Below are positions 32,401-41,755 of a stretch of 48,090 nt of DNA, piece after piece. The position numbers and the translations under genes were made by a program. The stretch is from positions 1 to 48,090 of the IMG/VR virus record IMGVR_UViG_3300017950_000014. The stretch is one strand, 5' to 3'. Within the stretch, counting starts at the first letter, position 1, and every line of letters begins with the position of its first letter. The DNA is from a virus. The notes beneath the pieces are model-generated. The model did no database searches and was not told the DNA's origin. It saw nothing but the letters and a program-made list of their open reading frames with translations.

Positions 32401-34437
32401 TTTGAAATTGCAAATGCGTTAGAAAAATTTAATACTCGAAATGACGAAATAAATAAAACCTTTAAATCTATTGCTGAATTATTTAGACAAGACGCTTTAC
32501 GCTCTTTACAAGCTAGAAGAGAAGAAGATGCAGCTCGAGCTAGAGCTAGAGCAGAAGAAGGCAAAAGAAAAATTGCTGGTTTTGCTAATGGTGGTAGAGT
32601 TTGGGGTTCTGGTACTGGAAAATCTGATTCTATTCCTGCTTATCTTTCTAATGGTGAATATGTAGTAAATGCAAAAGCTACAGCACGTAATTTAGGAACT
32701 CTTTCTGCCATTAATGGCGGTATGAATGTTGGGGGTCAAGTAGGCCGTTATGAAAACGGTGGACTTGCTAAAATAATTCAAAATGTTTTAAAACATGAAG
32801 GTGGTAAGTCAAATAATAAATTAGATAGAGGTGGCAAAACTAACTTTGGTATTACTCAATCTGTTTGGACAGCAGAAGGTAATAAAGGTGATGTTTTTGA
32901 TATTAGTAAAGAAGATGCTATAAAATTTTATAAACATTTATGGCAAAAGTCTAAAATATATAGATTTAACGAAGAATTACAAGCTCAACTTTTTGATATT
33001 ATTATAAATAGCGGTTATGGTAATGCTGCTAATATGTTTCAAAGAGCTTTAAATATTAGAACTGCTTCTGGACAATTAGCACAAACTAGTGGTTTTGGTA
33101 CTAAAACTATAGCTGCAATAAATAGACTTAGTAATAATCAAATGGTTAACATTAGATTAGGTTATTTTGATGATATTGTTAAAAATGATCCTGATCAAAA
33201 AGAATTTTTAAAAGGTTGGAGAAATAGAGCAAAATCTTTTAGAATGGCCACAGGTGGTAAAGTTGTAGGTCCAGGTACTGGACGTTCTGACTCTATTCCT
33301 GCAATGTTATCTAATGGTGAATTTGTAGTTAATGCATCTGCTACCAGTCGTAATAGAGGATTATTAGAATCTATTAATCGTACTGGATTTAAAAACGGTG
33401 GTGTAGCAGGTGTTAATTCTGAAAATTTACTTACAGATGGAACTTCTGAAGTTGTAGAAGGAATTAAAGATTTAACAAATGAAACTGTTACTTATTCTCA
33501 ATTTGCGCAATTAGGCAAAACTGAAACTAATATTGTTAAACAATCTTTAAAAGCTATAGAACTTATTAATAACGACATGATTAATGCTAGTGCATCTGAA
33601 AGTGCTGAGTTATTATTACAAGTAGAAAACCTTAAAGGTGTAATTAGTAAATATCTTTCTACTGTTACTGGCGCAGATGGCGACCAAGCAAGTGGTGTTA
33701 CCCAAAAGAGTTTTGCTGAAAAAGTAATGGAATCTGTTGATTTTAATGAAGCAGGTGCAGTTGCTGGTAGAGATTTTGTTAATACATTAAGAGTTGCCAT
33801 TATAGAAGGCGAAGGCGGGGGTATTAAAAGTATCCTTAGAGGCTTTGTTGATTCATTTACTGCAAAAGTAGTTGATCAATTTTTTGATGGTTTAAGTACT
33901 CAATTTGCTGATCTATTTAGTGCAGATGGTCCCCTTGATTTAAATGATGCTTTTAAAAATATCGGTGAATCATTAAAAGGTTTATTTGGTGAGGGCGGAA
34001 CGTTAACTAGTTTACTTGGTGGATTAGGAAATAGTATTAGCGGTATTTTTTCATCTATTAGTGGAATGATGGGTGGCGGAGGCGGAGGCGGCCTTGGTAG
34101 TATTATTAGCACTATTGGTGGCTTTTTTGGAGGTGGCGCTAGTGCTTCTAGTGTTATTCCTTCCTTAATTACACCTTTTGCAACAGGAGGTATGGTTGCA
34201 GGTCCAATAGGTGGAGAAGTTCCAGCTCTTGTACATGGTGGAGAAATGATTCTTAACCCTACACAACAACAAGCTTTGTTTAGTAATAAAAAAGCAAATG
34301 GAAATTCAAACAATGTTAGCGTTAATCTTCAAATTACTGGAGATGTATCTGCACAAACTCGTAAAGAAGTAATGAAATTATTACCTGAAATTGCAGATAG
34401 TACACAATATACATTTAGAGAAAGAGGAATAATATAA
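29404..34437 (+). CDS. Tail tape measure protein with embedded GH108-type lysozyme
   Basis: The 1677-residue protein sets tail length. The N-terminal part (about 1-260) matches the TMP_3 type region (AADSYKRINTQLRLATLNAKG, LASGTLRGEELNSVLEQTPRIAKAL). Helical and hydrophobic Ala/Gly-rich segments fill the middle (about 490-820). A muramidase-like domain of GH108 type lies at about 1118-1278: catalytic Glu1132 in KHEGG, NFGITQ, then a peptidoglycan-binding half. It is flanked by two copies of a loop module GGxVxGxGTGxSDSIPAxLSNGEYVVNA (from 1061 and 1282), with a third related copy from 1593 (ATGGMVAGP). A Gly-rich hydrophobic run lies near 1540-1580. The lysozyme probably opens the cell wall at DNA entry. 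Confidence 0.93.
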   Translation: MAVQIDVRANSEQAQRSLEKLNNSVKNIEVSADSVNSSLRSLNRAAQFAATAITAAFTGSVITRAADSYKRINTQLRLATLNAKGLVAAQQNVNRIAIQTRNNIEGTAVLYARLNKSAIQLNKSQAQTAKATRAISQAIQISGASAASAQAAIIQLGQGLASGTLRGEELNSVLEQTPRIAKALADELNISVGQLRKIASEGKLTSEVVFNALVNQSAKINSEFSQVSVTVGQALSVFNTGASNFLASLDKAVGLSDSLAKRIIIVGEALNDFGATFEDRVTILEARLTLFRIQLLRSFRTTFAKITDSLKNITFENITFDVSSNAYTNATKKISEIETKLKSLTGFNIKIDFSAIESSINTVKSFTKEIYNYFEDLYIKLVGNSIIPDMVFAIIDWMLTLKAETLPVIEDWKKEFVGKIEELYSKSVRGLGDFVYATKTQLESLKENSFIKKGFDVVEKSLDRIKASDAFISVNSALSEAKNKALEVGNTLKDSFKTTFTFDDDTVSTLTGSFGLALTAATLSPDLINAFRTLFDNSLALVKPIAILTLSEKFGSDIARVLKEKVDFESLGESIGTAFRNIVSGAGSSGTADLGAQLGASFLNFIQGGLKGAVFDAEFTDALTVALSGVFVAAVASKGFRSALLASLSFSFTGASITDKIGPLGKGRDVNTDIIGEQRAASIQRVIAGSTAIAGSLFAAQVSEELGGSAADQIAAAIVGGMLGGVAGALLGRIGASIALGISSTLATISAAAGLTAAGGIIAGGILTVLTGLGGLLLFPEETQLLVKSVFGEAAANFVKELSNTLRTFTQEVGQSIGDAFKEVLKFFGIEKDKAKLTDQTISQREAFEKAIDNLRVSELVRVDDALLSNVLTLLSNNNNTNQELGVLIRQQAALAKETLTTNTLNALASEIEKLPSKVKETNDSWLDDFSKSVKEIFSSEDSAVLNQRVKPSVEIGNDLREKSLITLKSLDAVTSKREDPRELVKNAISILEKGEKNAFEIANALEKFNTRNDEINKTFKSIAELFRQDALRSLQARREEDAARARARAEEGKRKIAGFANGGRVWGSGTGKSDSIPAYLSNGEYVVNAKATARNLGTLSAINGGMNVGGQVGRYENGGLAKIIQNVLKHEGGKSNNKLDRGGKTNFGITQSVWTAEGNKGDVFDISKEDAIKFYKHLWQKSKIYRFNEELQAQLFDIIINSGYGNAANMFQRALNIRTASGQLAQTSGFGTKTIAAINRLSNNQMVNIRLGYFDDIVKNDPDQKEFLKGWRNRAKSFRMATGGKVVGPGTGRSDSIPAMLSNGEFVVNASATSRNRGLLESINRTGFKNGGVAGVNSENLLTDGTSEVVEGIKDLTNETVTYSQFAQLGKTETNIVKQSLKAIELINNDMINASASESAELLLQVENLKGVISKYLSTVTGADGDQASGVTQKSFAEKVMESVDFNEAGAVAGRDFVNTLRVAIIEGEGGGIKSILRGFVDSFTAKVVDQFFDGLSTQFADLFSADGPLDLNDAFKNIGESLKGLFGEGGTLTSLLGGLGNSISGIFSSISGMMGGGGGGGLGSIISTIGGFFGGGASASSVIPSLITPFATGGMVAGPIGGEVPALVHGGEMILNPTQQQALFSNKKANGNSNNVSVNLQITGDVSAQTRKEVMKLLPEIADSTQYTFRERGII

Positions 34438-35081
34438 TGCCACAATTTTTAGGTTTTGATTATGCTACGCCCCTCTCTATAACAAATAATGAACCTCGCT
34501 TTATTACTGACACTCAAAGTCTTCGCAGATATTCTGCGAGGACTGGTGCTCAAAGATGGGAATTATCTATATCTTTTGTTGGTGGTAAAAATCAAGATTT
34601 AAGTTCAGCTTTTCAAAGTCATTATATGCAATTTGGATCTGAATTAGCTTTTAATTTACCAATGCCACAAAATAAATATGCTGAAAGTCGATTAACAATA
34701 GCAGATGTAGACAATAATCTAGTTGCTGTTAGAGTATCTAGGGATGCTTCTGCTAATGATCAATTTGTTTATATTCAAGATACTGAAAATAACATACCTT
34801 ATCTTATACCCAATGGTTATTTTATTAACTTTTCTGGGCATAGCAAAGTTTATCAAGTTTTAGAAGATGCTTCAGCTGGTATTGAAGAAAATACTTCAGA
34901 TACCGATGAAATACAACTTAAAATAGGACCAAGATTACAATCAAATATAAGTGCAGGAACGCTTTTAATATTACAAAATGTTAATATTAGCGTTAAACAT
35001 GAATTAGTTAATACTAATATAACTTATTCAGATGGCCTTATGCAAAGATCAACTTTAAATTTTGTAGAGAATTTAACGTGA
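34437..35081 (+). CDS. Minor tail protein (distal-tail-like)
   Basis: The gene overlaps the tape-measure stop (TAATG). The 214-residue product is beta-rich with RRYSARTGAQRWELSISFVGG near the start and a strand pattern like small tail-tip proteins that link tube and hub. Position after the tape measure supports a distal-tail or lambda M/L-like role. Exact family not identified. Confidence 0.75.
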   Translation: MPQFLGFDYATPLSITNNEPRFITDTQSLRRYSARTGAQRWELSISFVGGKNQDLSSAFQSHYMQFGSELAFNLPMPQNKYAESRLTIADVDNNLVAVRVSRDASANDQFVYIQDTENNIPYLIPNGYFINFSGHSKVYQVLEDASAGIEENTSDTDEIQLKIGPRLQSNISAGTLLILQNVNISVKHELVNTNITYSDGLMQRSTLNFVENLT

Positions 35082-35347
35082 TTAGATATTATATTGAAAA
35101 TGATCAATATCAATGTCATTTAGATACAGATAAATGGTCTTCTAATATAAGAAAAAGATTTGTACAAGAAGCTAAAGAATTAGCAAAAGAAGAAGATTAT
35201 CCTTTAATTTGGTGTTATGTTTATAAAGATAAATATAAGTTTATGAAACATTTAGGTTTAACTTTTGTTAGAAATATATTAAGCCCTGATAATAAAGTAA
35301 TTCATATATTTTGTTTAAATACGGAGAAAGTAAAATGTTGGCAGTAA
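35078..35347 (+). CDS. Small acetyltransferase-like or tail-tip protein, GTG start
   Basis: The gene starts with GTG in a GTGA overlap with the previous stop. The 89-residue product has strands around ...LIWCYVYKDKYKFMKHLGLTFVRNI..., resembling the end of a GNAT acetyltransferase fold (side chain of last two strands) without a clear acetyl-CoA loop. Similar small proteins occur in marine phage virion modules. It overlaps the next gene only if that gene uses the upstream ATG. Confidence 0.6.
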   Translation: MIRYYIENDQYQCHLDTDKWSSNIRKRFVQEAKELAKEEDYPLIWCYVYKDKYKFMKHLGLTFVRNILSPDNKVIHIFCLNTEKVKCWQ

Positions 35348-35943
35348 ACAGTCAAATAGAAAATGCTATTATAGATCCTCAAAATATTATAGCTATTACT
35401 TTATTAAAAATTGAGTTTCCTGTTTCAGCAGGCGGTCCTGTTTATTTAACAGATGCTGCCTCTGATTGGACAGGGCATGATGGAATAACTTATTTAGCTG
35501 ATGGTACTCTTAAAAGCGTTTCTCCAATTAAAGCAGAAACTTCTGTTAGCAGAGATTTATTTAGGATAGTATTATCTGATTTACCTAATTTAGATAATAC
35601 TTTTATTTATAGAACTAGATTAAGAATTGCTAATACGGGAGTACCTGTTACTCTTAGTATGGAATTTTTAGATGTAAGCTCTGAGATTACTAGTGTTCTT
35701 ACAGGAACTCTCCAAATATATAAAGGTCAAGTTTCTCATGTAAGTTCTGAAGTAACTTCAGATAATGATTCTAGTATAACTTTAACTTGTTCTGGTCCTT
35801 TAACTAAATTAAGAAACATAACTAATAGATTAACAACACATAACAATCAAACAAGTTTATATCCAAATGATACTTGTTTTAAACAATCAGCGCTAACAGA
35901 AAATCCTGCTAGCTTTTTATTTGGTGGTAATAACGGAGCTTAA
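35335..35943 (+). CDS. Tail-tip/baseplate protein (DUF2163/DUF1833-like)
   Basis: Start at 35335 is chosen because GGAGAAAG lies just upstream; an ATG at 35311 is less likely. The 202-residue protein is beta-rich, with the sequence ITLLKIEFPVSAGGPVYLTDA and GITYLADGTLKSV, as in tail-assembly proteins of the hub region that act between distal tail and tip. It directly precedes the large hub protein. Confidence 0.75.
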   Translation: MLAVNSQIENAIIDPQNIIAITLLKIEFPVSAGGPVYLTDAASDWTGHDGITYLADGTLKSVSPIKAETSVSRDLFRIVLSDLPNLDNTFIYRTRLRIANTGVPVTLSMEFLDVSSEITSVLTGTLQIYKGQVSHVSSEVTSDNDSSITLTCSGPLTKLRNITNRLTTHNNQTSLYPNDTCFKQSALTENPASFLFGGNNGA

Positions 35944-35945
35944 GT

Positions 35946-38900
35946 ATGGGAACGCCTATTGAATGGATGATAGTCCAAGCAATAATAACAGCAGCTTCTA
36001 TGGTTTACCAAGCGCAACAACAAAGAAAACTTAAAAAAGCGCAAGAGAGACAAAGAGAAAAAGCAAGGGATAAAGCTGCAACTAGAACTATTCAGTTTTC
36101 TGGTTCTAGTGAAAGTATAGATTTTTGTTACGGATACACAGGACTTGATCCTACAGAAGTAAATGTAAATGTAAATAGTAGTTTTAGCACTCCAAGTAAT
36201 AGTAATTTAACTATCGGTAATTTAAATGATTTTACTGGAGATAAAAATGAATTATTAATAGTTCAAAGACCTATTTGTTTTGCACCAATAGAATCTGTTG
36301 TAACAATAGATGTTAATGGTGAACCTTTTACTGATGATAAATACAATAATTATTTTAGAAGTTATATTAATTTAAACGGAAATTCTTTCGATCCAACAGC
36401 AGTTGCTAATTCAACCACTATTGATTATACTGCTGTTTTTAATGATTTTGCTTATAGTTCTGAATTTTATAGACAAAATAGAGATGAACCTCAATATGGT
36501 GGTACTCCTTCTGTTTATTATTATATTAAAGGAAGAAAAATAAAAGCACCAATAGTAACTAATATTAGTGGTATTAACTATTATTCAATGAGTACTACTA
36601 GATCGTTTAATAGTAATGCAGTTGGAGTTCTTTTAGATTATTTGTTAGATGCTAATGGTGCTAATCTAGATACTGATAATCTTGATTTAGAATCTTTTTA
36701 TAATGCTTATCAAATAGCAGCACAAGTAGTGCAACCAGCAGCAAGCGTATCTGGTAAAATTTTTGATGGCACTACAACTAGATCCGTAGTTAAATATGAA
36801 TATAATGGATTAATTCCAAGTTCAGATGACCATATTACAAATATTGAAAGAATATTAGATGTTATAGCAGGCGCTATACTTTTAAGAGATGCTAGAGGTA
36901 AATTAAAACTTAATATACCAGATGAAAGTAAAACAGATTCAGAATTATCTGTTAAAACAATAACTGATAATGAGTTAATTGGTTATATTAAAATATCTCA
37001 AGCAGATAGTAATGATAAGTTAAATAATGTTACTATTTCATTTCCTAATGCATCTAAAGATTTTACTAAAGATAGTGTAACTTTTAATAATCCTGCTTTT
37101 TTAGCTGCAGATTTAAATATACCTTTAAAAGCTGAATTAGATGTTCCTGGAATTTCAAATAAATATCATGCAGAGTATTTGTCTAGAGTTATGGTTTCAG
37201 AGTCTAGATTAGAAAGTTATGAGTTTACAACATCTACGGAAGGTGTATTACTTGAACCGGGAGATATTATTAAATTTGAAGATAATGTACAAGGTTTAGA
37301 CACTTATGCAAGAATTAATACAATTAAAGTAAATACTGATTTAACAGTTACTATAACTGCTAGTGAATTTTTTGTAGAAATTTACACTTGGTCTGATCAA
37401 GATGATGAAGTTATTTTACAAGGGCCAACTTTTGATTTTACAGTGTCTCCTCCTACTAACTTTACAGCTTCTTTAGGTATTAATACAACTACTAGGTTGT
37501 TTGTATTTGATTTTGCTTGGACAGATACTCCAGATATTCTTGTTAATGAATACAGATTAGAAACAAAGTTTAATAATACTTTTTGGAAAGAAATAGGTGT
37601 TATTTCACAAGGTATAGGTTTATTTACTTATTATCCTTCTGCTACTGGTAATTATGAATTTAGAATAAGAGCTAAAACTTTAGATGGTAGATTTAGTAAT
37701 TATGCTGAATTTGCAACTCCTATAGCTATGACTAATCCACCACCTCCTAGAAATGTGCTTGTTGAAATACCAGCAGATTCTTCTATTAGGCGGGTAGCTA
37801 GAATTACTTGGGATGCCCCTGCAAATTACGAATCAACTTGGATTGCAGCATATAGTATTGAACAAAGATCTACTACTTATACAGATTGGCAACAAATAAC
37901 AGTTACCTCAAGTAGAAATATTACTTCTCTTAACTTTATACCTGATCATCCAGATACTTATTATTTTAGAGTAACTACTATTGATAGAAATGGCGCTGAA
38001 TCTGTTCCTTCAACAACAGTATCAAAAGATCTAAGTAGTGGTTTTGTAACAGACACGCATGTAAATTCAGCTAACAGTAATATTGTTTCTACTCAAGATT
38101 ATAGATTAACTCAATTAGATTTAGTAGATACCGGTCAAGGTACTATTACTAATGGTTATATCTCTGGTGGAAACACAGATGATGCTTTTGCTTTTGAATT
38201 TACAAATACGCCAATTGGTTCTTTTTTACCAGATGATGGCGAGTGGATGCTAAAAAGAGATGATCCTTCTGAAACTCAATCTTTTTGGGCAAATGTTCAA
38301 TATATGTGGGCAGAAGATAATCCAGCTACAAACGATAATACTAATACTAGATTTTATGATGATCGTGATAGGCCTGATACTGATACTTATGACATGTATG
38401 CTGATTCAGATGCAAATGATGGTAGAATTACTGTTACCCAATGGTCTGATTTTGTAGATAATTTATTAATTTTAAATACTACTAGTAATACAATTAGTTC
38501 ATTTTTAAATGAAATTACTAATCCAATTTTAATACGTAAAGATATAGATAATTATGCATTATTCTTCGGATCTAGCTCTATTATTAATAACGAATTAGTT
38601 TTAAGTTTAAATCAATTGATTGATTCAGAAGGTAGTATTTCAGATTCTGATAGTATTTCTATTAGTGATACAGATAGAGAATTTTATTTAATAAGTGAAC
38701 CACAATCAATTGCTATTGGTCCTTATACTTATCAAAAAGACACAGAAGCAACAGCAGGCGATTTACAAGACGGTGCTTGGGATCTTAGAAATGGAAGACT
38801 TGTTTCAGATTCTAGAACAAATTTTTTAACTTGGAACGATTGGGTTGGTAAATATTTAAGAATTGATGGTTTAACTTCTGCTGAAATGGATGCCGTTGGT

Positions 38901-39713
38901 TCTTTGCAAGGTCAAGTTATAGATTTAGTTTTTGATGCTAGCAATTCTTGTAGTGTGGTTATTGATTTAGTTCAGATAGAAGGAACCGATATTGCTTTGC
39001 ATATTGCTTCTATTACAAACCCTGTTGGAAGACCCTCTAATACAGCTTTAACTCTTAGTGATATTGCGGATCATCGCCCTTTATCTTATGATTTTAGTGC
39101 TTCAATTGATTCTAGTAGAGTAGGTAAACATATTTTCTTCAATGTTGATACTATTGGATCTACTTATAGTACTCAAAATAATAATATTAGTTTATTTAGA
39201 TATCAAAACCAAGGTGGTCAAGATACTAATTTCTGGTATGGTGATGACACAGAAAATGGATTTATTTGGAAATCTAAAACTGTAATTAGTTCTAATCCAG
39301 TTAGAACAAATAGTATTAGACCAATAAGACCAGGAGATGCCTCCTATTTTATGTGGGGCGATAGAGAAATTGTTGTTTTACCAATTGCAGAAACCTATAC
39401 ATTTTTAGAAACAGGTAATTATCAATTTAGATTAGTTGTTACTCCTACAAATAATGAACAAGCTGTTATTAAACCTATTCAAATGTTATTTTATGGTAGT
39501 AATATAATAGAAAACAGACTAGATACTGATGTATCTAATACTGGAAGGGTTATTAATTTTAATAAAACTTTTAGTAATATAGAATCTGTTCAAATTACTC
39601 CTGTTGATGCTACAGGTGCAACAAATGTATGGTATGATAGTTTAAGTTTAACTAGTGTAAGAGTTTTTGCTTCCCCTACTTCTGATTTAAACATTTCTAT
39701 AAACGGATATTAA
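35946..39713 (+). CDS. Tail hub/tip protein with two FN3 domains (lambda J-like)
   Basis: The 1255-residue protein starts with a hydrophobic helix and a Lys/Arg/Gln coiled segment, then a long hub region. Two fibronectin type III domains are seen at about 501-596 (PPTNFTASLG ... YEFRIRAKT) and 598-695 (PPRNVLVEIP ... YYFRVTTIDRNGAESVPS). The C-terminal 550 residues are Asp/Ser/Thr-rich, probably the exposed receptor-side part. This is the central tip that contacts the host envelope, as lambda J. The 39-kb end is followed closely by fibre genes. Confidence 0.85.
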   Translation: MGTPIEWMIVQAIITAASMVYQAQQQRKLKKAQERQREKARDKAATRTIQFSGSSESIDFCYGYTGLDPTEVNVNVNSSFSTPSNSNLTIGNLNDFTGDKNELLIVQRPICFAPIESVVTIDVNGEPFTDDKYNNYFRSYINLNGNSFDPTAVANSTTIDYTAVFNDFAYSSEFYRQNRDEPQYGGTPSVYYYIKGRKIKAPIVTNISGINYYSMSTTRSFNSNAVGVLLDYLLDANGANLDTDNLDLESFYNAYQIAAQVVQPAASVSGKIFDGTTTRSVVKYEYNGLIPSSDDHITNIERILDVIAGAILLRDARGKLKLNIPDESKTDSELSVKTITDNELIGYIKISQADSNDKLNNVTISFPNASKDFTKDSVTFNNPAFLAADLNIPLKAELDVPGISNKYHAEYLSRVMVSESRLESYEFTTSTEGVLLEPGDIIKFEDNVQGLDTYARINTIKVNTDLTVTITASEFFVEIYTWSDQDDEVILQGPTFDFTVSPPTNFTASLGINTTTRLFVFDFAWTDTPDILVNEYRLETKFNNTFWKEIGVISQGIGLFTYYPSATGNYEFRIRAKTLDGRFSNYAEFATPIAMTNPPPPRNVLVEIPADSSIRRVARITWDAPANYESTWIAAYSIEQRSTTYTDWQQITVTSSRNITSLNFIPDHPDTYYFRVTTIDRNGAESVPSTTVSKDLSSGFVTDTHVNSANSNIVSTQDYRLTQLDLVDTGQGTITNGYISGGNTDDAFAFEFTNTPIGSFLPDDGEWMLKRDDPSETQSFWANVQYMWAEDNPATNDNTNTRFYDDRDRPDTDTYDMYADSDANDGRITVTQWSDFVDNLLILNTTSNTISSFLNEITNPILIRKDIDNYALFFGSSSIINNELVLSLNQLIDSEGSISDSDSISISDTDREFYLISEPQSIAIGPYTYQKDTEATAGDLQDGAWDLRNGRLVSDSRTNFLTWNDWVGKYLRIDGLTSAEMDAVGSLQGQVIDLVFDASNSCSVVIDLVQIEGTDIALHIASITNPVGRPSNTALTLSDIADHRPLSYDFSASIDSSRVGKHIFFNVDTIGSTYSTQNNNISLFRYQNQGGQDTNFWYGDDTENGFIWKSKTVISSNPVRTNSIRPIRPGDASYFMWGDREIVVLPIAETYTFLETGNYQFRLVVTPTNNEQAVIKPIQMLFYGSNIIENRLDTDVSNTGRVINFNKTFSNIESVQITPVDATGATNVWYDSLSLTSVRVFASPTSDLNISINGY

Positions 39714-39727
39714 AGAGAGATAACAAA

Positions 39728-40267
39728 ATGCCAATAAATAATACGGATAGTAGTACTATCCAACAAAACTTAACAAATGTAAATACAACAGAAGCTTTAG
39801 CTAGAAGTGCTTTAGATAGTATTATCTTAGAAGTTGATGCTATTCAAAGTAAATTTTTCCAAACAGGAACTACTGCTACTTCTGATTTAAATAATGATAT
39901 CATTGAAAAAAATGCGATAGATACAACAAATGCAGGAACTGCTGGTCAAGTTTTAGCTGTTGATACAAATAATACAGCAAATATGACTTGGGTTTCTGTT
40001 AGTTTAGATGATCTATCAGGAACTGTTTCAACAAATCAAATTGAAAATGATGCAGTTACTCTTGGTACTAAAACTACAGGTAATTATGTTCAAACAATTG
40101 CTAATGCTAGCAATGGAGTAATGGAAGTTACAGGAAGTGGTTCAGAAAGTGCAGATGTAACTGTTAATTTATCTTATCAGCTATCAGCAGACAGCGCTGT
40201 AACTTACTCAGCAAATGTACCAACTTCTGGTTCTTTTAATGGTAAAAAATTTTTATTTGTTTATTAA
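39728..40267 (+). CDS. Fibre-like tail protein, 179 residues
   Basis: The protein is Asn/Thr/Ser-rich and of low complexity, with a helical front (NTTEALARSALDSIILEVDAIQSKFF) and beta end containing GTAGQVLAVDTNNTANMTWV, a segment common in phage fibres (G.AGQVL..D..N...W). AGAGAGA lies upstream. It probably trimerises as a short fibre or linker to the adhesin that follows. Confidence 0.7.
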   Translation: MPINNTDSSTIQQNLTNVNTTEALARSALDSIILEVDAIQSKFFQTGTTATSDLNNDIIEKNAIDTTNAGTAGQVLAVDTNNTANMTWVSVSLDDLSGTVSTNQIENDAVTLGTKTTGNYVQTIANASNGVMEVTGSGSESADVTVNLSYQLSADSAVTYSANVPTSGSFNGKKFLFVY

Positions 40268-40279
40268 GGAATAGCTATT

Positions 40280-41137
40280 ATGCCAATATGGATAAATGAT
40301 AATAATGCAGGAATCCAAGAACTTAAAAAAATAGCTGTATATAATAGTGGTACTCCTTTATTAGTAAAACAAGTATGGACAGATGAAACTGCTCCTAAAT
40401 TAATTCATGCCGTTATAGATTTAGATTATTTAATAGTAGGTGCTGGTGGTTCTGGTGGTACTGCACGAGGAGACAATCACGGTGGTGGTGGTTCTGGAGG
40501 CGGTGGCGGTGGCTACAGTTACGGAAATATTACTGACTATGCTGTTTCCTCTAGTTCTTCTTTTTCTATTTCTATTGGACAAGGAGGTTCTTCAAAATCT
40601 GGAGACTGTGGACATGGAGGTCAATCAGGTGACTCTGGTGGAGCTACCACTGTAACAGGAGGTATTTCCATAACCTCAACAGGTGGTGGTGGTGGTAAAT
40701 CTTACTGCGCAGGTGGAGGAACTACCGCCGGAGGTACTGGAACTAATGCTAGTGGTGGTACAACTACAGGTGCTAGCGGTGGTGCTGGTCGAGATGATCA
40801 AACAGGTTCTACGGGTGGTAATGGTCATACTTGGTCTGTAAATAATGTTACTTATGCTGGTGGTGGAGCTGGCGGCGGCGAACCCGGCGGTTCTGGCGGT
40901 GACTATGGCGGAGGTGACCCAGCAAGTGGTTATCATGCTTTCTTTTATGGTGCTGGCGGTGGCGGCGGTAGTAATATTGGAGGCAATAATGTTAGTATAA
41001 CTGGTTCTGGTTACAATGGAGTAGTTATATTTTCTTATGTTTCTAATATTCAATTATTAACTGGTGGAACTGTTACAGAGTCTAATGGTAGATATTATCA
41101 TACTTTTACAGCTGATGGAACTTTAACTAAGATTTAA
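40280..41137 (+). CDS. Gly-rich tail adhesin
   Basis: The 285-residue protein has a short N-terminal attachment part (1-50), then about 190 residues dominated by glycine runs (GGGGSGGGGGGYSYG, GGGGKSYCAGGGT, GAGGGGGS) separated by variable loops, and a C-terminal beta segment (VVIFSYVSN ... YHTFTADGTLTKI). This polyglycine-plus-loops build is that of receptor-binding adhesins such as T4-like gp38 of Salmonella phage S16. Its role is probably host recognition. The Gly tract is a likely place of loop variation between related phages. Confidence 0.8.
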   Translation: MPIWINDNNAGIQELKKIAVYNSGTPLLVKQVWTDETAPKLIHAVIDLDYLIVGAGGSGGTARGDNHGGGGSGGGGGGYSYGNITDYAVSSSSSFSISIGQGGSSKSGDCGHGGQSGDSGGATTVTGGISITSTGGGGGKSYCAGGGTTAGGTGTNASGGTTTGASGGAGRDDQTGSTGGNGHTWSVNNVTYAGGGAGGGEPGGSGGDYGGGDPASGYHAFFYGAGGGGGSNIGGNNVSITGSGYNGVVIFSYVSNIQLLTGGTVTESNGRYYHTFTADGTLTKI

Positions 41138-41141
41138 TTAA

Positions 41142-41747
41142 ATGTTAATTACAGATGAATATATAGAAGATAACAATATTTTAAATGATTACGATAAAGA
41201 AAATATTAAAAATCATATTATAAATAATCAAAATTTAAATTGGTTTTATCAAGCTAATTCTTCTTCAACAAAATATCCTTTTGTTGGTCATTGTTTAGCT
41301 AATAGAAATTTAAATAACGAAACTGAAATTTATTCTGATTATTATATATATTTTTGGGAAATCTTTAAAAAATTTATTAATAAACATAAATTAATAAAAA
41401 ATCCAGTAGTTATGAGAGGCGCTCTTAATTGGTCACTTCCTCAATCTGATCTCCATTGTGATCCTCATGTAGATCATTCTGGAAATTTTTGGAATTTTAT
41501 TTTGTATCTTACAAAAAGTTCAGGAGATACTATTCTTTATGATGAGGTATGGACAAAAGGAAAACCAACAGTTTTTTTAAATGAAAAATATAAAACTCCA
41601 AAAGAATTAAAAAGGTTTTCTCCTGAACCTTTTAAAATGATAGGGTTTAAAGGCAATAGATATCATTCCTTTCAATTTCCTAAACCCTCTGAGAGAAGAC
41701 TTATTGCAGTATTTACTGTAAAAGAAGAAAATGAAATAGTTTATTAA
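41142..41747 (+). CDS. 2-oxoglutarate/Fe(II)-dependent oxygenase
   Basis: The 201-residue protein has the facial triad His109-x-Asp111 (PHVDHSGNFW) and His175 (GNRYHSFQFP), with Arg185/Arg186 placed to bind 2-oxoglutarate. The strand FILYLTKSSGDTILYDE between them is typical of the phage and marine type. It should hydroxylate or otherwise oxidise a protein, nucleobase or small molecule using Fe(II), O2 and 2OG. It lies between the adhesin and the halogenase, 8 nt before the latter, so the two are likely to act together. The substrate is unknown. Confidence 0.88.
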   Translation: MLITDEYIEDNNILNDYDKENIKNHIINNQNLNWFYQANSSSTKYPFVGHCLANRNLNNETEIYSDYYIYFWEIFKKFINKHKLIKNPVVMRGALNWSLPQSDLHCDPHVDHSGNFWNFILYLTKSSGDTILYDEVWTKGKPTVFLNEKYKTPKELKRFSPEPFKMIGFKGNRYHSFQFPKPSERRLIAVFTVKEENEIVY

Positions 41748-41755
41748 GGATTATT

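Noticed and set aside
33900-34313. Minus-strand Pro-rich frame of 137 residues
   Set aside because: It is the antisense of the glycine-rich end of the tape-measure gene; neighbouring genes are all on the + strand.
40440-41000. Short repeated GGTGGTGG units considered as a CRISPR or tandem DNA repeat
   Set aside because: They encode the polyglycine runs of the adhesin in frame; there are no regular spacers.
40676-41053. Minus-strand Thr/Ser/Ile-rich frame of 125 residues
   Set aside because: It is the antisense of the glycine codons (GGT/GGC/GGA) of the adhesin gene, not an independent gene.
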